Of a stretch of 64,000 bases of DNA, positions 9,761-17,223 are shown piece after piece. A model generated the notes under the pieces. It had not been told where the DNA came from. It was given only the letters and a program-made list of their open reading frames with translations, and made no database searches. Position numbers and translations under genes: made by a program. Source of the stretch: Mucilaginibacter gilvus (GTDB lineage: Bacteria; Bacteroidota; Bacteroidia; Sphingobacteriales; Sphingobacteriaceae); contig NZ_SBIW01000008.1 in assembly GCF_004054195.1 (NCBI RefSeq), positions 310,001-374,000 of the forward strand, in the 5' to 3' direction. Within the stretch, counting starts at the first letter, position 1. Each line of letters begins with the position of its first letter.

Positions 9761-10321
9761 TTATTTTACGCGCTCCACGTATTCGCCGGTGCGGGTATCT
9801 ACTTTTACTTTATCGCCCTGATTTACAAACAGCGGAACTTTTATCTCCACGCCGTTTTCTGTAGTCGCAGATTTTAACGCGCCAGATGAGGTATCGCCTT
9901 TTACAGCAGGCTCGGTGTAGGTAACTTCCAGTTCTACGAAGTTTGGTGCGGTTGCCATTATAGGCTCCTCGCTCTCAAACGAAACCACAACGCTCATGCC
10001 TTCCTTCAAAAATTTAACCGCCGGGCCAAATAACGTTTTAGGGATGCTATGCTGATCGTAAGTGGTGTTATCCATAATTACCAGGTAATCGCCTTCTTCG
10101 TACAGGTACTGGTAATCGTTGGTTTCCACGCGGCAAATTTCCACCTGCTCATCGGTACCAAGGCGGGCCTCTACAATTCGCCCAGTTTTAATGTTACGAA
10201 ACTTATCCAGATAAAACGCGCCGCCCTTGCCCGGTGTACGGTGCATTACTTCGGTGGTAATTACTAATTCGCCGTTGTAGCGTAAAATATTTCCTACTTT
10301 AATTTCAGATGCCTTTGCCAT
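9761..10321 (-). CDS. efp: Translation elongation factor P
   Basis: EF-P enters stalled ribosomes and helps form peptide bonds at consecutive prolines. 186 residues, the exact family size, with the three beta-barrel domains: KOW-like domain I, then OB domains II and III. The loop carrying the functional residue is HRTPGKGGAFYLDKFRN, with Lys32 at the tip, as in the lysine-type EF-Ps. The C-terminus VNQGDKVKVDTRTGEYVERV is the usual EF-P signature. No modification enzymes are adjacent. Confidence 0.97.
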   Translation of the reverse strand: MAKASEIKVGNILRYNGELVITTEVMHRTPGKGGAFYLDKFRNIKTGRIVEARLGTDEQVEICRVETNDYQYLYEEGDYLVIMDNTTYDQHSIPKTLFGPAVKFLKEGMSVVVSFESEEPIMATAPNFVELEVTYTEPAVKGDTSSGALKSATTENGVEIKVPLFVNQGDKVKVDTRTGEYVERVK

Positions 10322-10496
10322 GTAAATACTATTGTAAAATTTTGACTGCGAAGATAGATTAAGTTATGTAAATCATTACCATAAAATAAAAGCTATTGTG
10401 TTGAAAAAAAGCACGCAAGGTTATTCTACAGCAAAAAACCGCACCCGGCTATGCCGGATACGGTCCTACGATCAGTATAATTAAAAAAGCTATTCC

Positions 10497-10871
10497 TTAT
10501 GGTTTCACCCGCTCGCCGGTGGAATCGAACATACCCATCAGACTGCCCTTAATGTGGGTGTCGTCAACTTTGTCCATAGCCAGGTTAACATCGTAAGTGG
10601 ATATGGTGAAGTAAATAGTTGCTTTGCCTTCTGCAACCTCTATTTTGCTTACCGGTACATCTTTTTTGCTTTCCGGGTCCACAAAGCTGCCATCCAGTTT
10701 ACCGTCTTTTTCGGTAAGGGTGAAACGCAGGGTCACATCGCCATTGGGCGTGCCTTTTATCAGTACGTCCCATTTACCGGCGTAAAAACCGGGAGTTGTT
10801 TGCGCTTGTACTTTTGTAGCGATGAACATAAAAGCCATTAAGCCGGCCAGCATTAAGTTGAATTTTCTCAT
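10497..10871 (-). CDS. Small secreted protein, ThuA operon
   Basis: 124 residues with a signal peptide (MRKFNLMLAGLMAFMFIATK, cleavage likely after VQA). The mature part is a small beta-rich domain beginning GFYAGKWDVLIKGTPNGDVT and continuing with LRFTLTEKDGKLDGSF, a pattern seen in small Bacteroidota secreted beta-barrel proteins. I cannot assign a named family. It follows the ThuA-domain gene on the same strand after 51 bases, so both are probably one transcript controlled by the palindromic operators upstream of thuA. A role with the ThuA protein in periplasmic sugar turnover is inference only. Confidence 0.75.
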   Translation of the reverse strand: MRKFNLMLAGLMAFMFIATKVQAQTTPGFYAGKWDVLIKGTPNGDVTLRFTLTEKDGKLDGSFVDPESKKDVPVSKIEVAEGKATIYFTISTYDVNLAMDKVDDTHIKGSLMGMFDSTGERVKP

Positions 10872-10922
10872 GTTGTTGTTTATAGATCAGGGTTATTAAA
10901 TTGGTTACTTATTATTGATTAC

Positions 10923-11777
10923 TTACTTTTTTACTGCGCGCTTCACCTCGTTTTCCAATAGGCTAATAAAAGGTGCCTGTTTCCACGCCGAAGCATCATG
11001 GCCGATGGAGGTGTAAAAGGCAAGCCCTTTATCTACCGTGCGGTACCAGGCCACCGGGTGGTCTTTCCCCATACCGAAGTTCTTATCCTTTACAAAAAGG
11101 ATGTTACCGCTGGGATTAATCTTTTCGCTATCGATAGACCAGATCACGTGCGCGCCGTGGGTACGCGGGTTATCAAAAAACACATACCATTCGTCGGTTT
11201 GGGGCCAGGTTTTTGGCAGGCCTTGTATTAGTGCGCTATCGGGTAACGGGTTAAGCGTAACGGCAGCCTCCTGCAGGTGCTTTTCTATGGGATGATGCGA
11301 GAACCCTGCGCCTACCAAATTCTGCGCGTACCAGGCCCATTGGTGCGAATTATCGCCCGCGCCGTGGATGCCCAGCCAGTTGCCACCCTGCTTCACGTAA
11401 ACTTCGAGGGCTTCCTGCTGCTCATCGTTAAGCAGTCGGCCGGTGCAGTTGTTAAAAATAACCACATCAAATTTGGCCAGTTGCGCCGTGTTGAATACGC
11501 CGCCATCCTCGGTACTGTATAAAAACCAGTTATTCTTCTTCGCCATTGCTGAAAAGGCCACTTTCCCCGCCTCTATCGATTCGCCGTGGCGAAAACCGGT
11601 CGTTTTGGAGAACAGCAACACCGCGGGCTGGCCTGCCGGGAAACTGATAACAGGCACCTCCGTTTCGTACGAAACCGGGAAGCCGTGCGTAACCTTATAC
11701 GCAAACAGCGCCATGCCGCCAACTGCCAAAACAATAATTGCCAGTACTGACCAGAGTACAATTTTTAATGCTTTCAT
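10923..11777 (-). CDS. ThuA-domain (trehalose-utilisation-like) protein
   Basis: 284 residues; an N-terminal membrane anchor or uncleaved signal (LKIVLWSVLAIIVLAVGGMALFAYKV, written here as two stretches of one helix at residues 4-28) puts the domain in the periplasm. The ThuA domain, a class-I glutamine-amidotransferase-like fold, follows: VLLFSKTTGFRHGESIEAG, then VVIFNNCTGRLLNDEQQ, GGNWLGIHGAGDN and HPVAWYRTVDKGLAFYTSIG. Family members occur with sugar-degrading operons in Bacteroidota, but the reaction is not established. Divergent from a Nudix-type regulator, with two identical palindromes in between, so sugar-responsive control is likely. Confidence 0.85.
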   Translation of the reverse strand: MKALKIVLWSVLAIIVLAVGGMALFAYKVTHGFPVSYETEVPVISFPAGQPAVLLFSKTTGFRHGESIEAGKVAFSAMAKKNNWFLYSTEDGGVFNTAQLAKFDVVIFNNCTGRLLNDEQQEALEVYVKQGGNWLGIHGAGDNSHQWAWYAQNLVGAGFSHHPIEKHLQEAAVTLNPLPDSALIQGLPKTWPQTDEWYVFFDNPRTHGAHVIWSIDSEKINPSGNILFVKDKNFGMGKDHPVAWYRTVDKGLAFYTSIGHDASAWKQAPFISLLENEVKRAVKK

Positions 11778-11803
11778 GAAATATCCGTTAACCGGGGCTT
11801 ATA

Positions 11804-11824
11804 ATTTATTAGAACTTAATAAAT
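11804..11824. promoter_or_regulatory. Palindromic operator copy 1
   Basis: ATTTATTA-N5-TAATAAAT, a perfect inverted repeat of 8-base arms. It lies 26 bases before the thuA ATG and is repeated 43 bases further on. It is the obvious binding site for the divergent NrtR-like regulator. Confidence 0.75.
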
Positions 11825-11846
11825 GAAGGTAGAAAATAAGTTTTAC

Positions 11847-11867
11847 ATTTATTAAAATTTAATAAAT
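11847..11867. promoter_or_regulatory. Palindromic operator copy 2
   Basis: Same arms as copy 1, ATTTATTA-N5-TAATAAAT, only the five central bases differ. It ends 24 bases before the regulator's ATG. The centre-to-centre distance of 43 bases is four helical turns, so two dimers would sit on the same face of the DNA. Confidence 0.75.
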
Positions 11868-11891
11868 AAATTTTCACCACCTTTATTGTGG

Positions 11892-12671
11892 ATGGAGACC
11901 TTACAGCAAATACAGCATTTTTTTAATAAGGGCTATATAGATTACCGCCCGGGCTTAAGTATAGACTGTGCCATTTTTGGCTACCACGACGGCGAGCTGA
12001 AGCTCCTGCTTTGCAAAAACAAAGTGATAACCAAATGGTGCCTGCCCGGTGGCTTTGTAAAACGGGCCGAAAATTTAGACGAGGCCGCGGCAAGGGTTAC
12101 CGCCGAGCGGACGGGGCTCGACAACCTGTTCCTGAAACAATTTAAAACCTTTGGCAACCCGGGGCGCACCAGTTCGCCGGGGTTGCTTGATGAGGATAAG
12201 TTTAACGAGTTGCTCGGCTTTAAAATAGAGCCCGATAGCTGGCTGCTGGCCGAAACCGTTTCGGTAGGGTTTTATGCCATCACAGATATTGTGAACGCCC
12301 AGCCGAAACCCGATTTTGTTTCCAGCGAGTGCGCCTGGTTCTCTATAGACAGCCTGCCCGAACTGGGTTTCGACCATGGCGAAATGGTTAAAGCCGCCAT
12401 ATCATCTATGTGGATAGACCTGTACCACTTCCCGATAGGTAAAAACCTGTTGCAGCCCAAATTCACCTTAAAAGAGATCAAGCTTTTGTACGAAGTGCTC
12501 TCCGGAAAAAAACTCAACGCCACCAATTTCCCCAATAAACTCATGGCGCTTGGCCTGCTCACCAAACTGGACGAAAAGCGCAGCATCGGCGGCCACCGCT
12601 CGCCCACCTACTACAAGTTCGACGAACCTACCTATGAAAAAGCCTTGGAAGAAGGCCTGGTGCTGGTGTAG
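11892..12671 (+). CDS. Nudix-type transcriptional regulator (NrtR/AraR-like)
   Basis: About 259 residues from the ATG at 11892 (a TTG two codons earlier is less likely). The N-terminal Nudix domain shows CLPGGFVKRAENLDEAAARV, but the box is degenerate: the consensus REUxEExGU reads RVTAERTGL, so catalysis is probably lost and the fold senses a ligand. The C-terminal winged helix is the characteristic one of this family (FTLKEIKLLYEVLSGKKLNA, then GLLTKLDEKRSIGGHRSPTY). Known members repress NAD or pentose/sugar genes. Here the divergent ThuA operon and its paired operators are the likely targets, with autoregulation. Confidence 0.88.
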   Translation: METLQQIQHFFNKGYIDYRPGLSIDCAIFGYHDGELKLLLCKNKVITKWCLPGGFVKRAENLDEAAARVTAERTGLDNLFLKQFKTFGNPGRTSSPGLLDEDKFNELLGFKIEPDSWLLAETVSVGFYAITDIVNAQPKPDFVSSECAWFSIDSLPELGFDHGEMVKAAISSMWIDLYHFPIGKNLLQPKFTLKEIKLLYEVLSGKKLNATNFPNKLMALGLLTKLDEKRSIGGHRSPTYYKFDEPTYEKALEEGLVLV

Positions 12672-12675
12672 GGTT

Positions 12676-12699
12676 GTCATGCTGAGCCTGTCGAAGCAC
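12676..12699. repeat. Short dispersed repeat, GTCATGCTGAGC type
   Basis: GTCATGCTGAGCCTGTCGAA, a sequence that recurs in intergenic regions of many bacteria of this group (from general knowledge). Only one copy is in the window. Confidence 0.5.
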
Positions 12700-12720
12700 T
12701 CACAGCCCCATCTCCACCCT

Positions 12721-12748
12721 GTCATTGCGAGCGCGGCGTGGCAACCTT
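12721..12748. repeat. Short dispersed repeat, GTCATTGCGAGC type
   Basis: GTCATTGCGAGCGCGGCGTG followed by GCAACC, another familiar intergenic repeat of this group (general knowledge), next to the previous one. Confidence 0.5.
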
Positions 12749-12840
12749 AGCATACAGGTAAACGCCATGCAATAACCGCGAGTAACTGTGAACCTGTAGA
12801 ACCACCGATGGAAAAGCAATAGCAATGGTGCTTGGGTTGC

Positions 12841-12900
12841 GGTAGCCCCGCTTTCCGCTCATACTGCGCAAGCCTTAGCCACAAAGCCGGTATCCTCTCC
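12841..12900 (+). repeat. Dispersed ~55-bp repeat R1, copy 1
   Basis: Core CTTTCCGCTCATACTGCGCA followed by the end motif GCCGGTATCC. The same core and end motif appear at 35761-35815 on the opposite strand, and a diverged copy at 25690-25750. Confidence 0.7.
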
Positions 12901-13035
12901 TATCAGGTTTAGTTTAACCGCCCGCAGGACCAGAATTGCATGCGGAAAAAACATTATAACTGGCGCACGCGTGCCAACGGAGACTACAAGACGGGAACGC
13001 TTGCGGTACTGAGAAAGTAGAAATCAAGAATTTGC

Positions 13036-13233
13036 TCATCCTATTACCCTAATTCCTTGAACGGCCCATCCTATCTCTCCCGCTACTTTGGCTTTATAAA
13101 ACGTCACGCTATACTCGACTGTAGGTTCGAATAGATGAGTCGTTATAACCATGGCATTGTCTGGGTGATCGTTAGGATGCACAGTTAAATTTCTCGCTTT
13201 GGCAATTATTTCTTGTTCTTTATGAGGATACAT
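13036..13233 (-). CDS. Small unknown protein of the accessory island
   Basis: 65 residues, ATG to TGA, no recognised family. Composition is protein-like: a charged N-terminal helix (PHKEQEIIAKARNLTVHP) then a beta-rich part ending GEIGWAVQGIRVIG. It is the last of four minus-strand genes in a low-GC stretch beginning at 14821. It could be the tail of the same operon as the 95-residue gene upstream, with a gap of 93 bases. Function unknown; existence moderately supported. Confidence 0.5.
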   Translation of the reverse strand: MYPHKEQEIIAKARNLTVHPNDHPDNAMVITTHLFEPTVEYSVTFYKAKVAGEIGWAVQGIRVIG

Positions 13234-13326
13234 ATTTCAAGTTTAAAGTATCTTACTTAGTCTTTTCCCTGAAACAAAATCGCTAATGAATAGCTATTGC
13301 TGTTTCTCGCGTGCCAGCGGGGCACA

Positions 13327-13614
13327 TTAAATTTGTTTATGATGTGCTTCAATCCAAGATTTTATTCCTGAATGAGTGCGCATGCTTGACGGCACATCAT
13401 TTCTGATGATTTTCTCCAAATTTCTATAGGATGCTAAGTTGTCATTCCAATTCCACGACCTCGCCAAGCTGTTAATAAAATATAACATTTCATATCCTTC
13501 CGTGCGATTCAGCTCCGCGTGGTCAGTTCCCCCGATGATCTTAGGATTGTCGTGATCAGCTCTTGCCGACCACTTATAATCATCGTAATACATACTCTCT
13601 CTTGAATAAGCCAT
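13327..13614 (-). CDS. Unknown 95-residue protein of the accessory island
   Basis: ATG at 13614, stop at 13327. The core GGTDHAELNRTEGYEMLYFI, then NSLARSWNW, and a helical C-terminus with basic residues (EKIIRNDVPSSMRTHSGIKSW) look like a real soluble helical domain; I do not recognise a named family. It sits 45 bases downstream of the 328-residue gene, on the same strand, and may be co-transcribed. Low GC compared with flanking genes suggests acquired DNA. No membrane segment, no catalytic motif visible. Confidence 0.65.
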   Translation of the reverse strand: MAYSRESMYYDDYKWSARADHDNPKIIGGTDHAELNRTEGYEMLYFINSLARSWNWNDNLASYRNLEKIIRNDVPSSMRTHSGIKSWIEAHHKQI

Positions 13615-13659
13615 ATTTCTTATATTCTATATTAATCTGTATTCTTTGTTATCACTATT

Positions 13660-14646
13660 TTAATTCCTTGATAACTTACTATCAATAATCATTTTAAGCT
13701 TCGTTCTCCAACCTGTACCGTTATGCTTAATTCGTTCAAAGTCTTTATTTGATCGCTGCAATAGTTCAGTTCTACTCAACTGGCTAAGTTGTTCCCAGTT
13801 ATCAAACATTATATATATAGCATTACCGTAGTCCATGTTTTCAAGAACTACTAAATTATCTGCGAATTTCGCTCCAAAATACCTACGCATTCCACTAACA
13901 CCTTTAATCCAAGCTATTGGACCCAAAGACTCCAGGTAATTGTATCGTTCCTGTATCGTGGTCTTTTGCCCGTCAGTTAATCGCCCCCCGCTGCTACCCC
14001 CAAATATACTGTCAAGTAAATCGGCGTCCCCAAATGGAAGTAACTCCCAACCTATACGCAGCGTACGTAAATACTCAGCGCTGTTTGCTTGCGATTCAAA
14101 GACATCGGATTGAAATATATTTTCCTGTAAAATATTAGCACAGAAAAGTAGGTCGATATAAAAGCTATCCCTTCTTTTGTCCAAAATATTATTTACGCTT
14201 AGTTTAAAAACATAATTTTCTTCATTGTTTGACGGATAGGTTTTAATCAGTTCTAATGACATAGTTAAGTCAGCAGGAGGGGTAAAATCCTTTTGATAAA
14301 CTAATTTAGTAACGTTAAGAGAAAAGGTCCCCTTTGAATAATCGCCAAATATCGGACGTTCTCCACAGTAGAACGTCTTTGATATTTTGGGCAAATCCTT
14401 CCGGGTTGTGAAATAACCATCTCTATTCCGCTTTGAATATCTTCCCTTTTCAGCTACCGGATAAACTTCACCAATAACGACTAATTGACCTTGTTCAGAA
14501 ATTGACAAACCTAAATCAATATACCTGCCTGATAATATTTCGCTTTTTGTGGCTTCTAATGTCGTTGATGCTACGAATAAATTGCTATTGGAACCTTCTA
14601 TTTTTACTCTAAATATATCAGGCACTTTGTTTAGGTTTTTCTTCAC
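13660..14646 (-). CDS. Unknown 328-residue protein of the accessory island
   Basis: Begins with GTG at 14646, one base after the TAA stop of the 57-residue gene upstream (TAAGGTG), so translation is coupled. The protein is soluble, with an N-terminal beta-rich half and a C-terminal part built around GPIAWIKGVSGMRRYFGAKF, then VVLENMDYGNAIYIMFDNWE and LSQLSRTELLQR; the last portion (FERIKHNGTGWRTKLKMII) is basic. No enzyme motif or transmembrane helix is evident and I cannot name a family. Its link with a tiny conserved-looking protein and a divergent XRE/ImmA pair suggests one module, perhaps stress or defence related. That role is inference. Confidence 0.8.
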   Translation of the reverse strand: MKKNLNKVPDIFRVKIEGSNSNLFVASTTLEATKSEILSGRYIDLGLSISEQGQLVVIGEVYPVAEKGRYSKRNRDGYFTTRKDLPKISKTFYCGERPIFGDYSKGTFSLNVTKLVYQKDFTPPADLTMSLELIKTYPSNNEENYVFKLSVNNILDKRRDSFYIDLLFCANILQENIFQSDVFESQANSAEYLRTLRIGWELLPFGDADLLDSIFGGSSGGRLTDGQKTTIQERYNYLESLGPIAWIKGVSGMRRYFGAKFADNLVVLENMDYGNAIYIMFDNWEQLSQLSRTELLQRSNKDFERIKHNGTGWRTKLKMIIDSKLSRN

Positions 14647-14647
14647 C

Positions 14648-14821
14648 TTACTTTTCCTTTCTTACGCCTTTGAATGGTGTGCCATCGGCTTTGCCATCCA
14701 TAAATCTACCCGTTGTTGTATCCCGCTTAGTCCAAGTTTCAGTAACTGGGTTATAAGCCTGACTACGTTGCCTTACTGCACCATTACGATGCCCATCTCC
14801 TGTTTTGCCGTTGGTTGCCAT
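14648..14821 (-). CDS. Unknown 57-residue basic protein
   Basis: A small gene, ATG at 14821 and TAA at 14648. The protein starts MATNGKTGDGHRNGAVRQRS, then QAYNPVTETWTKRDTTTGRF and ends MDGKADGTPFKGVRKEK. The pattern (GDGHRNGAVRxRSQ, TGRFMDxKxDGTPFKGVRKE) strikes me as a recurrent small protein family of unknown function, from memory and not checked. It is strongly basic, glycine-rich and without hydrophobic core, so it is probably disordered or nucleic-acid binding. It leads the minus-strand operon and is transcribed away from the 45-bp palindrome 68 bases upstream. Confidence 0.8.
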   Translation of the reverse strand: MATNGKTGDGHRNGAVRQRSQAYNPVTETWTKRDTTTGRFMDGKADGTPFKGVRKEK

Positions 14822-14888
14822 ATTTTAATTAATTAATTATGAGCCGTAAAGATAAAATCTACATTTTAAAAAACCAAATTTTGTTTAC

Positions 14889-14933
14889 TTTTTATTTTAG
14901 TACGTAAGTAATACTTACGTACTAAAATAAAAA
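14889..14933. promoter_or_regulatory. 45-bp perfect palindrome, putative operator
   Basis: Two 22-base arms with no mismatch around a single central A (14911). The inner part reads TACGTAAGTA/TACTTACGTA and the outer parts are AT-only. It lies between the divergent 57-residue gene and the XRE regulator, so it cannot be a terminator for either gene. The likely role is the operator or the pair of overlapping promoters controlled by the XRE protein. Confidence 0.8.
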
Positions 14934-14942
14934 CAATTTTAA

Positions 14943-15320
14943 ATGCTATTATTCAAACATTGTTTGTATATTAGATACGTGATAGAGGAAGAGGTAACCT
15001 TTTATAAGAATCTTGGCGAATCGATTAAGAATTTTAGAAAAAAGGAGAGTTTAAGCCAAGAAACGTTAGCCAAGCATTTAGGCTTGTCGAGGATTTCAAT
15101 TGTTAATATTGAAAAAGGAAAACAAAAAGTTCAAATTTATACCCTATTTAAGATTTCTGACTATTTAAAAGTATCTATCGATAAACTAATGCCTGAAAAA
15201 AGCGTTGATATTATTAGCAATAAGGTAACCGATAAAGTCAATAAGGCTGGAGGTGATTTTTCATCGATAGAAAAAGTTAAAGGCTTTATTGAAACTATAA
15301 ACAACATCAAACAGACATAA
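14943..15320 (+). CDS. XRE-family helix-turn-helix regulator (ImmR-like)
   Basis: 125 residues from the ATG at 14943; a GTG at 14979 gives a more typical N-terminus (VIEEEVTFYKNLGESIKNFR) and more room after the palindrome. The HTH is standard: SLSQETLAKHLGLSRISIVN followed by IEKGKQKVQIYTLFKISDYL. The C-terminal 50 residues probably dimerise. The stop is five bases before an ImmA/IrrE protease, the usual repressor/antirepressor arrangement in which the protease cleaves the regulator after a signal. The 45-bp palindrome directly upstream is the natural binding site, implying control of both divergent transcripts. Confidence 0.88.
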   Translation: MLLFKHCLYIRYVIEEEVTFYKNLGESIKNFRKKESLSQETLAKHLGLSRISIVNIEKGKQKVQIYTLFKISDYLKVSIDKLMPEKSVDIISNKVTDKVNKAGGDFSSIEKVKGFIETINNIKQT

Positions 15321-15325
15321 TAATT

Positions 15326-15877
15326 ATGGCAATCTCATTTGTTCGAACACGAAAAATAGAAGAATTGGCATTGGGTCTGATAGAAAGTGCTGGTTTTAAA
15401 AAAACACCCATTGATATAAAAAAAATAGCAAGTTCATTGGGGGTATCTGTCATGCCCTATGATTTTGGCAATGAAATGTCGGGTGTTTTAGTCCTAAACA
15501 ATGACGTTGGAACTATTGGATATAATAAAGATCACTCGGAACAACGATCAAGATTCACAATTGCCCATGAATTAGGTCATTATATATTACACAGAAAAAA
15601 CCACAATGACGTATTTGTTGATAAAGACTTCATAGTAATGTATAGACGACGCAATGATAGAAATTATACTCAAATTGAATTAATTCAAGAACAAGAAGCA
15701 AATGCGTTCGCTGCAGCTATACTTATGCCCGAACATCTAATTGAATGTGAGGTAAGGAACAATAATTTTTATTCGGAACTTTCCGAACTTCAACTCATCG
15801 ACAAACTCGCGAAAACATTTAGGGTTAGTTCTCCTGCTATGACTTTTCGTTTACACAATTTGAGCATATTAAGTTAA
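15326..15877 (+). CDS. ImmA/IrrE-family zinc metallopeptidase
   Basis: 183 residues with the zinc motif HExxH in RFTIAHELGHYILHRK near residue 85-100 and the downstream acidic ligand region EQEANAFAAAILMP. In phages and integrative elements this protease (ImmA) cleaves the partner repressor after DNA damage; in Deinococcus (IrrE/PprI) it cleaves DdrO. Five bases after the XRE gene, so the two form a regulatory pair. No integrase or phage gene is nearby, which makes a mobile-element switch less obvious and a stress-triggered control of the divergent unknown genes more plausible. Confidence 0.92.
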   Translation: MAISFVRTRKIEELALGLIESAGFKKTPIDIKKIASSLGVSVMPYDFGNEMSGVLVLNNDVGTIGYNKDHSEQRSRFTIAHELGHYILHRKNHNDVFVDKDFIVMYRRRNDRNYTQIELIQEQEANAFAAAILMPEHLIECEVRNNNFYSELSELQLIDKLAKTFRVSSPAMTFRLHNLSILS

Positions 15878-16267
15878 CTACCGTCATTTCATCCGTCGAA
15901 GTTTAGCGCAGGACATCAATCTAAATACAAGTGTCCCTCCCCTTTGGCGCGAGTATGCAGCGCAGGCCCAGCGCGTGGCGTACTCGTGACTTCTCCAACC
16001 CAACCGCACAACCCCCTCCCCACATAAACCCGATTGCACGGAAAGCCCGCTTCTACCGGCGGCTTGCAGTAAAAGCGGGGCTGCCGGGGCATAAATGCTT
16101 CTGTAAGTGCTTTTCATTATCGTCTTAAAGGTCGACGCTTGGTAAAGCATAAACCCACTTCAAACCATTCAACCTCCCGGCGCTGTTGCCCTAATTTAAC
16201 ACTCCTATGGCGGTAATGCCCATGGCTTTTGTAGATATTTGCGCGCAAAACGCAAACGTACATCACC
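15878..16267. other. Intergenic region at the right edge of the island
   Basis: GC rises sharply here compared with the island. One weak inverted repeat CCCGCTT (16046-16052) / AAGCGGG (16073-16079) was seen. No gene, integrase site or direct repeat marking an element end was found. Confidence 0.45.
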
Positions 16268-17193
16268 GTGACGAACGCAAAATATTACCTGGCCGCTATA
16301 TTCGCTTACGCTACCTGGGGCTTTTTTAGCCTGGTGCTAAAGCCGCTAAAGGCGTATGCTTCGGTTGATATTTTGTTCTACCGCATTTTTAGCTGCGCCA
16401 TACTTATGCTGCTGATCACCGCGCTTTTTAAGCGGAAGGCCCTGGCAGAAACAGTTGCAAAATTCAAAGCCCTGCCCTACGCCCAAAAGCGCAGCGTAGT
16501 GCTGCTGAACGTGGGTGGCAGCGTGTTTTTAAATATTAACTGGTTCTCGTTTATTTATGTGCTCAACCATGTCAGCATTAAAGCTACGTCGCTGGCGTAT
16601 TTGGTTTGCCCCATTTTAACCACCCTGCTGGCCTTCTTTTTACTGCGCGAGAAGCTGAACAAGTTTCAGCGCGCGGCGGTGGCGCTGAGCATTTTGGGCT
16701 GCCTGCTACTATCGTACGCCAATATTATGGATATGGTTTACGGCGTAATCATTGGATTTACGTATGCCGGCTACCTGGTGAGCCAGCGGAAGAACACCGG
16801 GTTCGATAAGTTTATACTGTTAACGTTCCACATTGGGTTGTCGGCCATTTTGCTGTTGTTTTTTTACCCGGCCTACAGCGGTCCGGTCCCTACCGAAGGC
16901 AAGTTTTGGCTGTATATAGAAGTTATTGCCGTGGCGTTTACCATTATCCCGCTGTTTTTAAACTGTACGCGTTAAAGGGGCTCAACTCCTCTACCGTGGG
17001 CATGTTACTCAACATCAACCCTATTATCGCCTTCGCGCTGGCCAATGTGGTGTATCACGAGCATATCAGCCTGCTGCAATTCACCGCCTACTGCATTATA
17101 TTTTTAGCGGTGGTGGTGTTTAACGCGCACTACGTTTTTAAAGGGAAGCCGGTAGTGGGTAGCTGGGAACGGGAATTAAAAAAGGCCCGATAA
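16268..17193 (+). pseudogene. EamA/RarD-like drug-metabolite permease, frameshifted
   Basis: The first frame (GTG 16268 to 16975) gives 235 residues of an EamA-type membrane transporter with eight helices, beginning AKYYLAAIFAYATWGFFSLV, and stops after IIPLFLNCTR. The next frame continues at once with LYALKGLNSSTVGMLLNINP, then IIAFALANVVYHEHIS, the expected last two helices. A single missing base near 16957-16963 (about TTTTTAAACTGTAC, where AAC-CTG-TAC is expected) joins the two halves. The rest of the reading frame is intact, so the lesion is recent or a sequencing error. Substrate unknown; RarD relatives are linked to chloramphenicol sensitivity. Confidence 0.85.
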
Positions 17194-17223
17194 ATAGTCC
17201 AAATTCGTTTAATCCCTGTTGGG

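Larger units (their letters stand above)
12672..13035. other. Intergenic region rich in dispersed repeats
   Basis: Contains two common short Bacteroidota repeats back to back (see next entries) and one copy of a ~55-base repeat found three times in this window. A frame ending at 13020 (NGDYKTGTLAVLRK then stop) looks protein-like for about 22 codons but has no beginning; it may be part of a repeat or a gene relic. Confidence 0.5.

Noticed and set aside
12550..12750. 66-residue frame ending in LSLSKHS and VIASAAWQ
   Set aside because: Its end is the translation of two dispersed repeats and its start overlaps the regulator gene.
12950..13020. Possible 3' end of a gene (NGDYKTGTLAVLRK stop)
   Set aside because: Only about 22 codons are open and nothing upstream continues it; may be repeat-derived.
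13110..13135. tRNA T-loop-like GGTTCGAAT
   Set aside because: No acceptor or anticodon stem could be built around it, and it lies inside a small ORF.
14889..14933. Terminator interpretation of the 45-bp palindrome
   Set aside because: Both adjacent genes are transcribed away from it.
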